Counted from the stretch's first letter, positions 53,704 through 63,226 are shown. The stretch is DNA of 64,000 bases from Allomuricauda sp. CAU 1633 (GCF_017313225.1 NZ_JAFLNE010000002.1:248001-312000), one strand, 5' to 3'. The notes: generated from the letters alone by a model not told the origin. Made by a program: numbers and translations.

Positions 53704-54198
53704 TTATCTTTTTCCAAGTTCAACAACCTCTAAATCTGAAATTTTATCCCCATCAATGACAAATCGCAACATAGTACGCATTTGGTGGAATCCCTGTTTC
53801 CCACAGGCACCCGGATTCATGTGAAGTAACCCCAATTTTTTATCGTTCATCACCTTAAGGATGTGGGAATGCCCGCAAATTAACAGTTTTGGGGGATTCA
53901 ACTTGATTTCTTCCCGTATTCGTACATCATAACGATTGGGATATCCACCAATGTGCGTGATCCAAACATCAACCCCCTCACACATAAAACGATTGTGTTC
54001 AGGGAACTCCTTTCTAATAACATGGCCATCGATATTTCCATATACGGCCCTGACTGGTTTCAATGCCTTTAGTTGATCGGTAACAGTAATACGGCCTATG
54101 TCACCTGCATGCCAGACTTCATCGGCCTGGGCTGCGTACTTTAAAATGGTGGTATCCATATGTCCATGAGTGTCCGACAACAATAGAATTTTGGTCAT
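53704..54198 (-). CDS. YfcE-type metallophosphoesterase
   Basis: 164 residues. SDTHGHMD at 8-15 with metal ligands D9 and H11, HAGDIG near 35, YGNIDGH, and CGHSHI near 120. Small phosphodiesterase with an unidentified substrate. First gene of a two-gene unit with the PqqB-like lipoprotein. Confidence 0.92.
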   Translation of the reverse strand: MTKILLLSDTHGHMDTTILKYAAQADEVWHAGDIGRITVTDQLKALKPVRAVYGNIDGHVIRKEFPEHNRFMCEGVDVWITHIGGYPNRYDVRIREEIKLNPPKLLICGHSHILKVMNDKKLGLLHMNPGACGKQGFHQMRTMLRFVIDGDKISDLEVVELGKR

Positions 54199-54286
54199 AA
54201 CGCTAAAAATATGCTAAAAAATAAGGGTTGGATTCCTATTGGAAGGGATTGAATTATCTTTAACGACTTAAAAGTAAGGCATTCCT

Positions 54287-55039
54287 TTGAGATATTTTAT
54301 CCAATTTTCCTATTTCGGAAAAGCATATCACGGGTGGCAGAACCAACCCAACGCCATTACCGTGCAGGAGGTATTGGAAAAAGCCCTATCTACCTTATTG
54401 CGACAAAAAGTGGAAGTCGTAGGAGCAGGAAGGACCGATACTGGGGTGCACGCCAAGGAAATGTTTGCCCATTTTGATTTCGATGAAATTGAAGATCGAG
54501 AGGAATTGGTCTATCGACTTAATGCCTTTTTGCCTGAGGACATTGCAGTGCAACATTTACACAAGATGTCCCCAGAAGCCCATGCCCGGTTTGATGCGTT
54601 GGAACGTACCTACGAATATTGGGTGGTGCAGGAAAAGAACCCTTTTTATGTGGATGCTGCCCATTTTTTAAAATATCCTTTGAATTTGGAAGCCATGAAT
54701 AAAGCGGTAACCTATTTATTGGAGCACACAGATTTTGAATGTTTTTCCAAATCCAATACCGATGTAAAGACCTACCGATGTGATGTTCGGCATGCTAAGT
54801 GGGAAAAAAAGGAAGATAAATTAGTATTCACCATTACTGCCGACCGTTTTCTAAGGAATATGGTACGTGCCGTGGTGGGAACCTTGTTGGATGTAGGTAT
54901 GGGCAAAATGTCGCCGGAGGAAATCCATACCATTATCGCAAGTAAGAACAGAAGTGAAGCAGGGGTATCCGTCCCCGCAAAAGGATTATATTTGACCAAG
55001 GTTTTGTATCCAAAAGAACTATTTAATGAGCAAAAGTGA
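54287..55039 (+). CDS. truA: tRNA pseudouridine synthase A
   Basis: Converts uridines 38-40 in the tRNA anticodon arm to pseudouridine. 250 residues. Catalytic D51 in GAGRTDTGVHA. Starts at TTG (54287) because MRYFIQFSYFG is the conserved opening; no ATG is near. The stop overlaps the next gene by 14 bases. Confidence 0.95.
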   Translation: MRYFIQFSYFGKAYHGWQNQPNAITVQEVLEKALSTLLRQKVEVVGAGRTDTGVHAKEMFAHFDFDEIEDREELVYRLNAFLPEDIAVQHLHKMSPEAHARFDALERTYEYWVVQEKNPFYVDAAHFLKYPLNLEAMNKAVTYLLEHTDFECFSKSNTDVKTYRCDVRHAKWEKKEDKLVFTITADRFLRNMVRAVVGTLLDVGMGKMSPEEIHTIIASKNRSEAGVSVPAKGLYLTKVLYPKELFNEQK

Positions 55040-56798
55040 TGAAATAGGTAAAGCGTTTGATTTTAGGTTATTCAAACGGGTCTTTGCGCATACCAAACCC
55101 TACCGGGTTATTTTTTGGGTTGTTGCCATCGCGGCTATTTTATCCGCAGCATTTGCTGTTGAGATTCCCATTTTGGTGAGGGATATTATCAATGAGGCAC
55201 TGGACAATAAAGACAGTCAACAATTATTGACGTTGGTTCTTTTAATGTTGGCCGTACTCATTGGTCAGGTGACCACACAGTTGGGCTTTAACTACTACGC
55301 TAACCTTTTGGGGGAATCCGTGATCAAAGACATTAGGGTGAGGCTCTTTCAAAAAATGATGAGCTTTAAAATGACCTATTTTGATAATTCTTCCATCGGT
55401 GTCCTCGTCACCCGGGCTGTAGCCGATATGCAGCGCATCGGAGAAATTTTCAGTCAAGGATTTTTTATGATTGTGGCCGATGTGCTTAAAATGTTGTTGG
55501 GTGCAGCCATCATGCTTTATACCAATTGGAAGTTGGCACTCATCGTTTTTGCTATTTTACCCGTAATCTTGATTGCAACACGACTCTTTCAGCAAGCCAT
55601 GAAGGTGGCCTTTATTGAAGTACGTGCACAAGTGTCCAATCTCAATTCCTTTGTGCAGGAACGTATAGCGGGAATGAAAATAGTTCAACTCTTCAACCGA
55701 GAGGAGATAGAGAAGGAAAAATTTAGGGTCATCAATGAAAAACACCAAAATGCTTGGTTGAAAACGGTCTGGTACAACTCCATTTTCTTTCCAGTCGCCG
55801 AGATTTCTTATTCCATTGGTATTGGATTAGTAGTGTATTTTGGAGTGATTCAGAATATTGAGAATGTTGGGTTGGATGATACAGGTTCCATTTTTGCTTT
55901 CTTCTTTTTGATGGATCTTTTGTTCCGTCCTTTGCGACAGATAGCGGATAAATTCAATACCCTGCAAATGGGAATGGTGGCCGCCAATCGGGTTTTTAAG
56001 ATTTTGGACACCGATAGCCATATTGCGGATGAAGGTTCCTTAGTAAAAGCAGATGTTAAGGGCGATATTGAGTTCAAGGATGTGCGATTTGGGTACATTA
56101 AGGACGAAGAGGTGCTGCATGGCATTTCATTTAAGGTGAAAGCCGGGGAGACTGTGGCCATTGTTGGGGCAACGGGAGCTGGAAAATCGACCATCATCAA
56201 CCTGCTCAACCGTTTTTATGAAATCAATTCAGGAGAAATATTGATTGATGGCGTGGGCATTCAGGAATATACCTTGCAATCATTGCGTTCACACATTGCA
56301 ATTGTGCTACAGGATGTTTTCCTTTTTGCGGATACCATAGCCAATAATATTTCGCTTCGCGATAAAAACATCTCCGTTAATGAGATAGAAGCGGCTGCCA
56401 AACAAATTGGGGTGCACGAGTTCATTTCAAGCCTTCCGGGGGGGTATCAATATAATGTAAAGGAAAGGGGAACCATGTTGTCTAGCGGACAGCGACAGTT
56501 GATCGCCTTTTTGCGGGCCTATGTGAGCAATCCCAGTATTTTGATCTTGGATGAGGCCACCTCGTCCGTGGACACCTATTCAGAACAATTGATTCAACAA
56601 GCCACGGACAAGATTACCGAAGGTAGAACATCTATCATTATAGCACACCGACTGGCGACCATCAAAAAAGCCAGTAAAATTATTGTGATGGATGAAGGAC
56701 AGATCGTAGAGATTGGAACCCACAAGGAACTCTTGAAAAAAGGCGGGTATTACAACGACCTATACACAGCCCAGTTTTTGGAGGAAGAGGTAGCTTGA
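55026..56798 (+). CDS. ABC transporter, fused membrane and ATPase domains (MsbA-like)
   Basis: 590-residue half-transporter exporter. Six membrane segments in about 1-330, then the ATPase with Walker A GATGAGKST at 381-389, LSSGQRQ at 485-491 and ILILDE at 505-510. Similar to lipid or drug exporters (MsbA group); substrate unknown. Its start overlaps truA by 14 bases, so both are on one transcript. Converges on DUF3667 with a 2-bp gap. Confidence 0.92.
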   Translation: MSKSDEIGKAFDFRLFKRVFAHTKPYRVIFWVVAIAAILSAAFAVEIPILVRDIINEALDNKDSQQLLTLVLLMLAVLIGQVTTQLGFNYYANLLGESVIKDIRVRLFQKMMSFKMTYFDNSSIGVLVTRAVADMQRIGEIFSQGFFMIVADVLKMLLGAAIMLYTNWKLALIVFAILPVILIATRLFQQAMKVAFIEVRAQVSNLNSFVQERIAGMKIVQLFNREEIEKEKFRVINEKHQNAWLKTVWYNSIFFPVAEISYSIGIGLVVYFGVIQNIENVGLDDTGSIFAFFFLMDLLFRPLRQIADKFNTLQMGMVAANRVFKILDTDSHIADEGSLVKADVKGDIEFKDVRFGYIKDEEVLHGISFKVKAGETVAIVGATGAGKSTIINLLNRFYEINSGEILIDGVGIQEYTLQSLRSHIAIVLQDVFLFADTIANNISLRDKNISVNEIEAAAKQIGVHEFISSLPGGYQYNVKERGTMLSSGQRQLIAFLRAYVSNPSILILDEATSSVDTYSEQLIQQATDKITEGRTSIIIAHRLATIKKASKIIVMDEGQIVEIGTHKELLKKGGYYNDLYTAQFLEEEVA

Positions 56799-56800
56799 TA

Positions 56801-57562
56801 CTACGCCCGAAATTCTTCGAGGGATATACGTCCGGTTGCTATAGAAACAACAACTATTAGCAATCCAATGACCATCATTAGTATGGCAAAGAGGATGAGG
56901 TAAATAAATCCGCGGAGAAAAGCGCTCCAAAAACCAATTTGGTATATTTTCTTGAATACATAAAACTGATAGGATATGGTCAGGAACAAGAAAAACCAAG
57001 TGAAAAGATCATATTTAACGTCAAAAAGGCCAAATAAAGGTAGACAAATCAAAACCTGAACAAAAGACACCTGCCCAGTGATATATGTATTCACAACCAC
57101 ATGTTCCGTAAAATTAAATTTTTTCTTGTCGAAAAAAAGGAACCAAGTCATTAGGGCATACATAGGCACGATCAAGTACATCAATAAGCCTTGATAATCA
57201 AACACATAATCCATATTGGGGCCTTCTGTATCAGTAATACTGTTTGGCGTAAGATCAATGAGATATACATTTCGGAGTACAAAAAAGAGAACTCCAACAA
57301 AGGTTATGGCTATGGCAAAATAGCTAATGGGATTCATGTATTTTTTTCGGGTCCCCAAAATGTAACTGGTAATGACAACCTCTGGTTGCGTAAAGAGATG
57401 CCTAAAGGTCTTCAATAGTTTGTTATCCAGATTAAAGACCTGGTAGCTTAAATCTTGGCCAACATTTTTTAAGGTGAGCCTTTTGCGAATGACCTTGGCA
57501 CCACAGGTAGGACAATAACTAAAGTCTGACCTTAGGCTGGTATGGCAATTCTTGCAGTTCAT
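56801..57562 (-). CDS. DUF3667 zinc-ribbon membrane protein
   Basis: 253 residues. N-terminal zinc ribbon C3, C6, C17, C20 (MNCKNC and YCPTC), then FRHLFTQPEVVITSYILGTRKKYMNP, which is the DUF3667 signature, and about five membrane segments. Its ATG overlaps the cdaA stop by one base, so the two are coupled. Function unknown; the coupling suggests a link to c-di-AMP. Confidence 0.85.
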   Translation of the reverse strand: MNCKNCHTSLRSDFSYCPTCGAKVIRKRLTLKNVGQDLSYQVFNLDNKLLKTFRHLFTQPEVVITSYILGTRKKYMNPISYFAIAITFVGVLFFVLRNVYLIDLTPNSITDTEGPNMDYVFDYQGLLMYLIVPMYALMTWFLFFDKKKFNFTEHVVVNTYITGQVSFVQVLICLPLFGLFDVKYDLFTWFFLFLTISYQFYVFKKIYQIGFWSAFLRGFIYLILFAILMMVIGLLIVVVSIATGRISLEEFRA

Positions 57563-58347
57563 TACCCCAAATCTTTCTTGATGTATTGTGTAAGTTCTTC
57601 TGAAGTTTTAAAAGGTACAAACTCCCCATTTTTAATATAGGAAATTGACCCTGTCTCCTCACTCACCACAAGGCAAATGGCATCCGTTTTTTCGGTGATG
57701 CCCACAGCGGCACGATGGCGCAGTCCAAATCGGAGGGGGATGTTTCGGTCGTTGGAAACAGGTAAAATTACACGGGTTGCTGTGATAAAGTTATCCTGAA
57801 TCACAGCAGCACCATCATGCAGCGGGCTGTTTTTGAAAAAGATGCTTTCCAAGATGGGTTGGGTGATTTCAATATTCATGGCATCTCCGGTGGATTTAAT
57901 AAAATCGAGGGAATTGTTGCGCTCAATAACAATGATGGCCCCCGTTTTGGTGCTTCCCATCCGTTCACAGGCCCCTACGATGGACTCCACATCCGTATCT
58001 GTGGGAACCACTTCTTGTTTCAAGAATTTAAAATGACGCATAAAGTTCCGTTTGGAAGCAAAATTGGTGGAACCAATCATCAATAGAAATTTTCGTATCT
58101 CTTGTTGAAATACAATGATCAAAGCGATAAGTCCAATGTTCATAAACCCGCCCACCATACTGCTGATCATTTTCATTTGGAGGAGCTCTGTGAGTTTCCA
58201 GAGAGCCCAAACAATAACAATTCCAATAAAAATATTGATGGCCACCGTACCTTTGACCAACTTGTAGATGTAGTAGAGTAGCGCGGCCACGAGCACAATG
58301 TCGATGATATCTGTGATTTTAAACTCTAGAAAATTTAAAAATTCCAA
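57562..58347 (-). CDS. cdaA: Diadenylate cyclase CdaA
   Basis: Makes c-di-AMP from two ATP. 261 residues. Three membrane segments (about 10-30, 35-50 and 65-82), then the DAC domain with DGA at 178-180 and RHR at 210-212. A candidate -7 element lies just upstream at 58371-58378. It sits between folP and DUF3667; the regulator CdaR usual in Firmicutes is absent here. Confidence 0.94.
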   Translation of the reverse strand: MEFLNFLEFKITDIIDIVLVAALLYYIYKLVKGTVAINIFIGIVIVWALWKLTELLQMKMISSMVGGFMNIGLIALIIVFQQEIRKFLLMIGSTNFASKRNFMRHFKFLKQEVVPTDTDVESIVGACERMGSTKTGAIIVIERNNSLDFIKSTGDAMNIEITQPILESIFFKNSPLHDGAAVIQDNFITATRVILPVSNDRNIPLRFGLRHRAAVGITEKTDAICLVVSEETGSISYIKNGEFVPFKTSEELTQYIKKDLG

Positions 58348-58370
58348 CCGCGGTGTTTTTGTAAAATTAG

Positions 58371-58378
58371 CAAAAATA
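58371..58378 (-). promoter_or_regulatory. -7 element of cdaA
   Basis: Minus-strand TATTTTTG, perfect TAnnTTTG match, 23 nt before the cdaA ATG; no clear -33. cdaA may thus be expressed separately from folP. Confidence 0.45.
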
Positions 58379-58391
58379 GAAGAATCAAAAA

Positions 58392-59225
58392 TTATAGTGC
58401 GTTTGCTTTCAACGCTTCCACAAGTTTAACACATTCCACAGCTTCTTTTACATCGTGGGCCCGTAAAATATTGACTCCTTTTAAAAGTGCAATGGTGTGC
58501 AGCGCAGTGGTGCCGTTCAACGCCTCTTTCGGGGATGAGTTCAAGACCTTGTAGATCATGGATTTTCGGCTTAATCCGATTAGTAGGGGTGCTTCATAAG
58601 TTTTAAAAAGGTCGAGATGGTTTAAAAGCGTATAGTTCTGCTCCGTGGTTTTGGCAAACCCAAAGCCGGGATCAATGATGATGTCATTTATTTTTTTTGA
58701 AGTGGCCTCTTGCATTTTTTGTGAAAAATAAAACCGAAGGTCCTTTATTAAGTCATCATAAACTGCCTCTTTTTGCATGGACTGTGGAGTTCCTTTCAAA
58801 TGCATCATAATATAAGGTACCTGAAATTTTGCAATGGTGCTGAACATTTCGGGATCCAAATTTCCCGCGGAAATATCATTGATGATGGCCGCGCCCCTTT
58901 CCAAACTTTCAGCCGCTACTTTGCTTCTAAAAGTGTCCACTGAGATTAAAGTGTCTGGAAAATGGCTAAGAATCAACTCCACAATCGGAAGCATCCGTTT
59001 GAGTTCCTCATCTTCGTCAACATGTTCAGCACCAGGTCGGGAACTGTACGCACCCATATCAATGAAAGAGGCACCATCTTCGAGCATTTTCTCAACTTGT
59101 TTCATAATAGCGGCTTCATCCTTGTATTTTCCGCCATCATAAAAAGAATCCGGAGTAAGGTTGAGAATGCCCATTACTTTGGGCACGGATAGGTCGATGA
59201 GTTTACCTTTGCAGTTTATGGTCAT
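58392..59225 (-). CDS. folP: Dihydropteroate synthase
   Basis: Joins 6-hydroxymethyl-dihydropterin diphosphate to p-aminobenzoate; sulfonamide target. 277 residues from the ATG at 59225: a 45-residue upstream extension overlaps the next gene and has no family similarity. MGILNLTPDSF near 19, DMGAYSSRPGA near 55-70, ISVDTFRS, IIDPGFGFAKT, GLSRKS. Upstream of cdaA with a 44-bp gap. Confidence 0.96.
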   Translation of the reverse strand: MTINCKGKLIDLSVPKVMGILNLTPDSFYDGGKYKDEAAIMKQVEKMLEDGASFIDMGAYSSRPGAEHVDEDEELKRMLPIVELILSHFPDTLISVDTFRSKVAAESLERGAAIINDISAGNLDPEMFSTIAKFQVPYIMMHLKGTPQSMQKEAVYDDLIKDLRFYFSQKMQEATSKKINDIIIDPGFGFAKTTEQNYTLLNHLDLFKTYEAPLLIGLSRKSMIYKVLNSSPKEALNGTTALHTIALLKGVNILRAHDVKEAVECVKLVEALKANAL

Positions 59226-59321
59226 AAAGAATACCTGCTTCGTTTGGGTTTCATTATCTTTGGCAAAGTGCTTTTTTAGCACGCTCATTTGGACGAAATT
59301 TACGCAAATTAGCAACAATAC

Positions 59322-59861
59322 ATGCAGCAGACTTCCCAACAATATGATGCGGTGATCCAAACCTGCCGGGAATTGTTTTTAAAAAAGGCGCAAGACTATG
59401 GTACCGCATGGCGTATTTTGCGACTTCCTTCCCTAACTGATCAGATTTTTATCAAAGCGCAACGCATCCGTAGCCTGCAACAAAATGCAGTTCGGAAAGT
59501 GGACGAGGGAGAACAATCAGAATTTATTGGGATTATCAATTATTCCATCATGGCACTCATTCAAATAAAGAAAGGTATTGTGGAACAGCCGGATTTAACG
59601 GCTGAGGAAGCCATTGCCCTGTACGATGAGGAAGTTGCTATCACCAAAAAGTTGATGGAGGACAAAAATCATGATTACGGCGAAGCTTGGCGCGATATGC
59701 GGGTGAGTTCTTTGACGGATTTGATTTTGCAAAAAGTACTTCGGGTAAAACAGATTGAGGACAATCAAGGGGCTACTTTGGTGAGTGAGGGCGTGGATGC
59801 CAATTATCAGGATATGGTCAATTATGCAGTGTTTGCGTTGATACATTTAAACTCCAAATGA
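59322..59861 (+). CDS. DUF1599 protein with two internal repeats
   Basis: 179 residues. Two similar halves: AQDYGTAWRILRLPSLTDQI and NHDYGEAWRDMRVSSLTDLI, each followed by a VxEG segment and NYxxxALI. All-helical; I recall this domain as nucleotide-modification-associated, suggesting a MazG-like or nucleotide-binding role. Divergent from folP (about 96 bp). Confidence 0.88.
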   Translation: MQQTSQQYDAVIQTCRELFLKKAQDYGTAWRILRLPSLTDQIFIKAQRIRSLQQNAVRKVDEGEQSEFIGIINYSIMALIQIKKGIVEQPDLTAEEAIALYDEEVAITKKLMEDKNHDYGEAWRDMRVSSLTDLILQKVLRVKQIEDNQGATLVSEGVDANYQDMVNYAVFALIHLNSK

Positions 59862-59898
59862 CAAAAACCAAATTGATAGTAAGGGAATTAGTATTTAG

Positions 59899-59933
59899 GA
59901 GTAAAGAGTAAAGAGTAAAGAGTCAAGAACCAA
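59899..59933. repeat. Heptanucleotide tandem repeat GAGTAAA
   Basis: Three exact GAGTAAA units followed by GAGTCAA and GAACCAA; short tandem array with period 7. Confidence 0.6.
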
Positions 59934-59958
59934 GACAAGAAGACTGTTGAGTTTTTTG

Positions 59959-60008
59959 CAAATCACATCTATAACCACCAACGCATTGGTGAAAATTCGT
60001 GAGATTTG
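59959..60008. repeat. Intergenic hairpin after DUF1599
   Basis: Inner stem CACCAA (59976-59981), loop CGCA, TTGGTG (59986-59991); outer CAAATC and GATTTG. No clear T-tract. Possible transcript end or REP-like element. Confidence 0.5.
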
Positions 60009-60073
60009 TGTCAGATTGAGATTTTTTGGTTTTTGTTTAATTGGAATTTATAAGTTGGGATTTAATAAATGAC

Positions 60074-61168
60074 ATGAAATATTTGGTTTGGATTTCAAGA
60101 ATCCTAGTTGGGGTGTTGTTCATTATAAGCGGACTCATCAAATTGAACGACCCGGTTGGGTTTTCGTTTAAATTGGAAGAATATTTTAGCCCCGCCGTGT
60201 TGGATTTGCCTTTTTTGGAGCCCATCGCTTTGGGAATCTCCATTTTTGTGGTCATTGTTGAGGTGCTATTGGGTGTCCTATTACTGATAGGCTTCAAACC
60301 CAAGTTAACTGTCTGGAGTCTCTTGGCGATGATTATTTTCTTCACCTTCCTCACTTTTTATTCTGCATACTTTAATAAAGTGACCGACTGTGGTTGTTTC
60401 GGTGACGCTATAAAATTGACGCCGTGGGAATCCTTCACTAAGGATGTTATTCTATTAGTGCTGATATTGATTTTATTTTTTGGACAGAAGTACATCAAAC
60501 CGCTTTTCAATACAAAAACCAACTGGATTGTGGGTGGAGCAGCGCTATTGGCATGTATCCTGTTTGCCAACCATGTATTGAACCATTTACCGTCGGTGGA
60601 TTTTAGGCCCTATAAAATTGGAGCCAATATTGAAGAAGGAATGACCGTACCAGAAGGTGCCCCAGAGCCCATTTATGAATACTCATGGCGATTTAAGGTA
60701 AATGGAGAGGACCAAATTGTGGTCACCAATGGTGATTATCCCTCCGTGGATGGAGAGTTTGTGGATGTGGAGACCACACAAATACAAGAAGGTTACGAAC
60801 CGCCCATTCATGATTTTACCATTGAGAAGGATGGCCAAAATTTTGCCTCTGAACTGTTGAATGAGGACAAATTGGTCATGGTGATTGCCTATGATTTGGC
60901 CAAAAGCAACTATGACGTATTTTCTGAAGTGGCCCAAGTAACCGAAAAAGCCAAGCAAAATGGATACAAGGTGATTGGTATGTCCGCTTCCAATGATGCA
61001 TTGGCCAATAAGGTGGAGCAGCAATACAATTTGCCGTTTGATTTTTATTTTACCGATGAGACCGCCTTAAAAACCATTGTCCGGTCCAATCCGGCTATTT
61101 TGGTTTTGGAGCGAGGCACCATTCAACAAAAAGTACATTACAACGACCTTGACGAACTTAGTTTTTAA
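60074..61168 (+). CDS. DoxX/MauE-like membrane protein of the BT_3928 family
   Basis: 364 residues from the ATG at 60074. N-terminal half with four membrane segments and SGLIKLNDPVGFSFKLEEYF and VTDCGCFGDAIKLTPWESF, the DoxX/MauE-like core with a CGC pair. C-terminal half (about 180-364) is periplasmic or cytoplasmic and resembles a thioredoxin-like or redox fold (VMVIAYDLAKSN and YDVFSEVAQVTEKAKQNGYK). Role unknown; linked by position to tpiA downstream, an arrangement I recall from other Bacteroidota. Confidence 0.85.
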   Translation: MKYLVWISRILVGVLFIISGLIKLNDPVGFSFKLEEYFSPAVLDLPFLEPIALGISIFVVIVEVLLGVLLLIGFKPKLTVWSLLAMIIFFTFLTFYSAYFNKVTDCGCFGDAIKLTPWESFTKDVILLVLILILFFGQKYIKPLFNTKTNWIVGGAALLACILFANHVLNHLPSVDFRPYKIGANIEEGMTVPEGAPEPIYEYSWRFKVNGEDQIVVTNGDYPSVDGEFVDVETTQIQEGYEPPIHDFTIEKDGQNFASELLNEDKLVMVIAYDLAKSNYDVFSEVAQVTEKAKQNGYKVIGMSASNDALANKVEQQYNLPFDFYFTDETALKTIVRSNPAILVLERGTIQQKVHYNDLDELSF

Positions 61169-61195
61169 TAATAGAACACAAGAAAAACCAACAAC

Positions 61196-61945
61196 ATGAG
61201 AACAAAAATAGTGGCAGGAAACTGGAAGATGAACAAGAACATGGAAGAAACTGAGGCTCTTTTGGCCGAACTTTCCGCCAAACTGCCCGATACCAAAGCA
61301 CAAGTGATTGTTTCACCCACGTTTGTGAATTTAGCCGCAGCAAAAAGGAGCCTTCAAGCTTCTACCATACAAGTGGCGGCCCAGAATATGCATTTTGCAG
61401 AAAGTGGCGCCTACACAGGTGAGATTTCGGCAGATATGCTATTGGATATTGATGTGGACATTGTGATTCTCGGTCACTCTGAGCGTCGCGCCTATTTTGG
61501 TGAAACCGATGAACTTTTAGCAAAAAAGGTAAAAACAGCTATAGAAAAGGGAATGAAGACCATTTTCTGCTTTGGTGAGGAATTGGAAGACCGAAAGTCT
61601 GATAATCACTTCTCCGTAGTGGAGAGTCAATTGAAAAATGCCCTGTTCGATTTGGATGCTGAGGCTTGGAAAAGCATTATTTTGGCCTACGAACCCGTTT
61701 GGGCCATTGGTACAGGTGAAACTGCTTCACCTGAGCAAGCCCAAGAGATGCACGCTTTTATCAGAAAGACTATTTCCGAAGCCTACGACACTTCCGTATC
61801 CGATGAAGTTTCCATTCTGTATGGGGGTAGTGTAAAGCCGGATAATGCTTCCGATATTTTCTCAAAACCCGATGTGGATGGCGGACTGATTGGTGGCGCA
61901 TCCCTTAAATCGGATGATTTTGTAGCCATTATAGAGGCGATTTAA
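61196..61945 (+). CDS. tpiA: Triosephosphate isomerase
   Basis: Interconverts dihydroxyacetone phosphate and glyceraldehyde 3-phosphate. 249 residues. AGNWKMN with N9 and K11, catalytic H94 in LGHSERR, E166 in AYEPVWAIGTG, GGSVKPDN. Followed 10 bp on by prmA. Confidence 0.98.
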   Translation: MRTKIVAGNWKMNKNMEETEALLAELSAKLPDTKAQVIVSPTFVNLAAAKRSLQASTIQVAAQNMHFAESGAYTGEISADMLLDIDVDIVILGHSERRAYFGETDELLAKKVKTAIEKGMKTIFCFGEELEDRKSDNHFSVVESQLKNALFDLDAEAWKSIILAYEPVWAIGTGETASPEQAQEMHAFIRKTISEAYDTSVSDEVSILYGGSVKPDNASDIFSKPDVDGGLIGGASLKSDDFVAIIEAI

Positions 61946-61955
61946 GCTGCAGGCC

Positions 61956-62789
61956 ATGGCATTGGTGTATTTGGAATACGATTTTAAAGTAAACCCACTC
62001 CAACCTGCAACGGATATTCTCATTGCGGAATTGGGTGAAGCCGGATTTGAAAGTTTTGTGGAAAACGATTCAGGCGTGTTGGCCTACATCTTAAAATCCG
62101 AATGGAATGAAAACATTCTGGATGACTTGTTCATTTTGGCGCACCCTGATTTTGAAATCTCGTGGACCAGCAAAGAAATTGAGCAACAAAACTGGAATGC
62201 AGAATGGGAAAAGAACTTTCATCCCATAAAAGTAGGAGATAGGTGTATGGTACGAGCACCTTTTCATGAAGCCGAGGATGTGGAGTACGATATTGTCATT
62301 GAGCCCAAAATGAGTTTCGGTACGGGTCATCATGAGACCACCCACATGATGTTGGAGCATATCCTTGAAAACGATTTTGACGGAAAATCCGTCTTGGATA
62401 TGGGATGTGGTACGGGCGTATTGGCCATTTTGGCCAAAAAAAAGGGGGCTGGCCCTGTGGATGCCATCGATATTGATGAATGGTGCTATTTGAACACCCA
62501 AGAAAATGTAGAACGCAATGATTGTTCTGATATTCAAGCTTTTCAGGGGGATAGCAATTTGTTGAAAGACAAGAAGTACGATGTTATTTTGGCGAATATC
62601 AACCGAAATATCCTATTGGAAGACATTCCCATTTATGCCCAATGTCTCAATCCAAAAGGACAACTTTTTCTAAGTGGATTTTATTTGGACGATTTGGATG
62701 CCATTTCTTCAAAATGTAAGGTCAATGGTTTGGAATTTGAAAAAAAGCTACAGAAGAACCGCTGGATTTCAGTAAAATATGTAAATTAG
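61956..62789 (+). CDS. prmA: Ribosomal protein L11 methyltransferase
   Basis: SAM-dependent methylation of ribosomal protein L11. 277 residues. FGTGHHETT at 121-129 and the SAM site VLDMGCGTG at 146-154, then ANINRNILLED. In operon with tpiA and clpS. Confidence 0.95.
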   Translation: MALVYLEYDFKVNPLQPATDILIAELGEAGFESFVENDSGVLAYILKSEWNENILDDLFILAHPDFEISWTSKEIEQQNWNAEWEKNFHPIKVGDRCMVRAPFHEAEDVEYDIVIEPKMSFGTGHHETTHMMLEHILENDFDGKSVLDMGCGTGVLAILAKKKGAGPVDAIDIDEWCYLNTQENVERNDCSDIQAFQGDSNLLKDKKYDVILANINRNILLEDIPIYAQCLNPKGQLFLSGFYLDDLDAISSKCKVNGLEFEKKLQKNRWISVKYVN

Positions 62790-62810
62790 AAAGGCATTAA
62801 CTCCACGATT

Positions 62811-63086
62811 ATGGGCACAAAAGAAAAAGGCTTGGAAGACCTTCTTCTGGAAGAGGAGACGGTTAAGCAAAATGAGATTGTACTTTTTAATGATGATGTG
62901 AATACGTTTGACCACGTCATTGAAACATTGATCGACGTCTGCGAACATACTCCCGAACAGGCGGAACAATGCTCCTTAATTGTGCACTATAATGGTAAAT
63001 GTACTGTAAAAACAGGGGAGTATTCTTATTTAAAGCCCAAATGTTCCAAGTTGCTGCAAGCAGGTTTAAGCGCAGAAATCATCTAA
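62811..63086 (+). CDS. clpS: ATP-dependent Clp protease adaptor ClpS
   Basis: Delivers N-degron substrates to ClpAP. 91 residues. VLFNDDVNTFDHVIETLIDV near 24-45 and the closing LLQAGLSAEII. Last gene of the tpiA-prmA-clpS unit (21 bp gap). Confidence 0.96.
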   Translation: MGTKEKGLEDLLLEEETVKQNEIVLFNDDVNTFDHVIETLIDVCEHTPEQAEQCSLIVHYNGKCTVKTGEYSYLKPKCSKLLQAGLSAEII

Positions 63087-63192
63087 TTTGAACTTAGCAG
63101 TCCATTGGGGTAAAATCCAGGTCTTGATCTAAAGCATTGTCCAATACCTTTATCGCTGTGTATTTCATCGTGACAAATTCTTTACATTGAAA

Positions 63193-63226
63193 TTGCGGCG
63201 AACAGGGTTTTTATAAGCTAAATTTG
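63193..63226 (+). promoter_or_regulatory. Promoter of the coiled-coil membrane protein gene
   Basis: -33 TTG at 63193-63195 and perfect -7 TAAATTTG at 63219-63226, 52 nt before the ATG. Confidence 0.5.

Noticed and set aside
59226-59360. N-terminal extension of folP from an upstream in-frame start
   Set aside because: It would overlap DUF1599, has no folP similarity, and the ATG at 59225 starts close to the conserved core.
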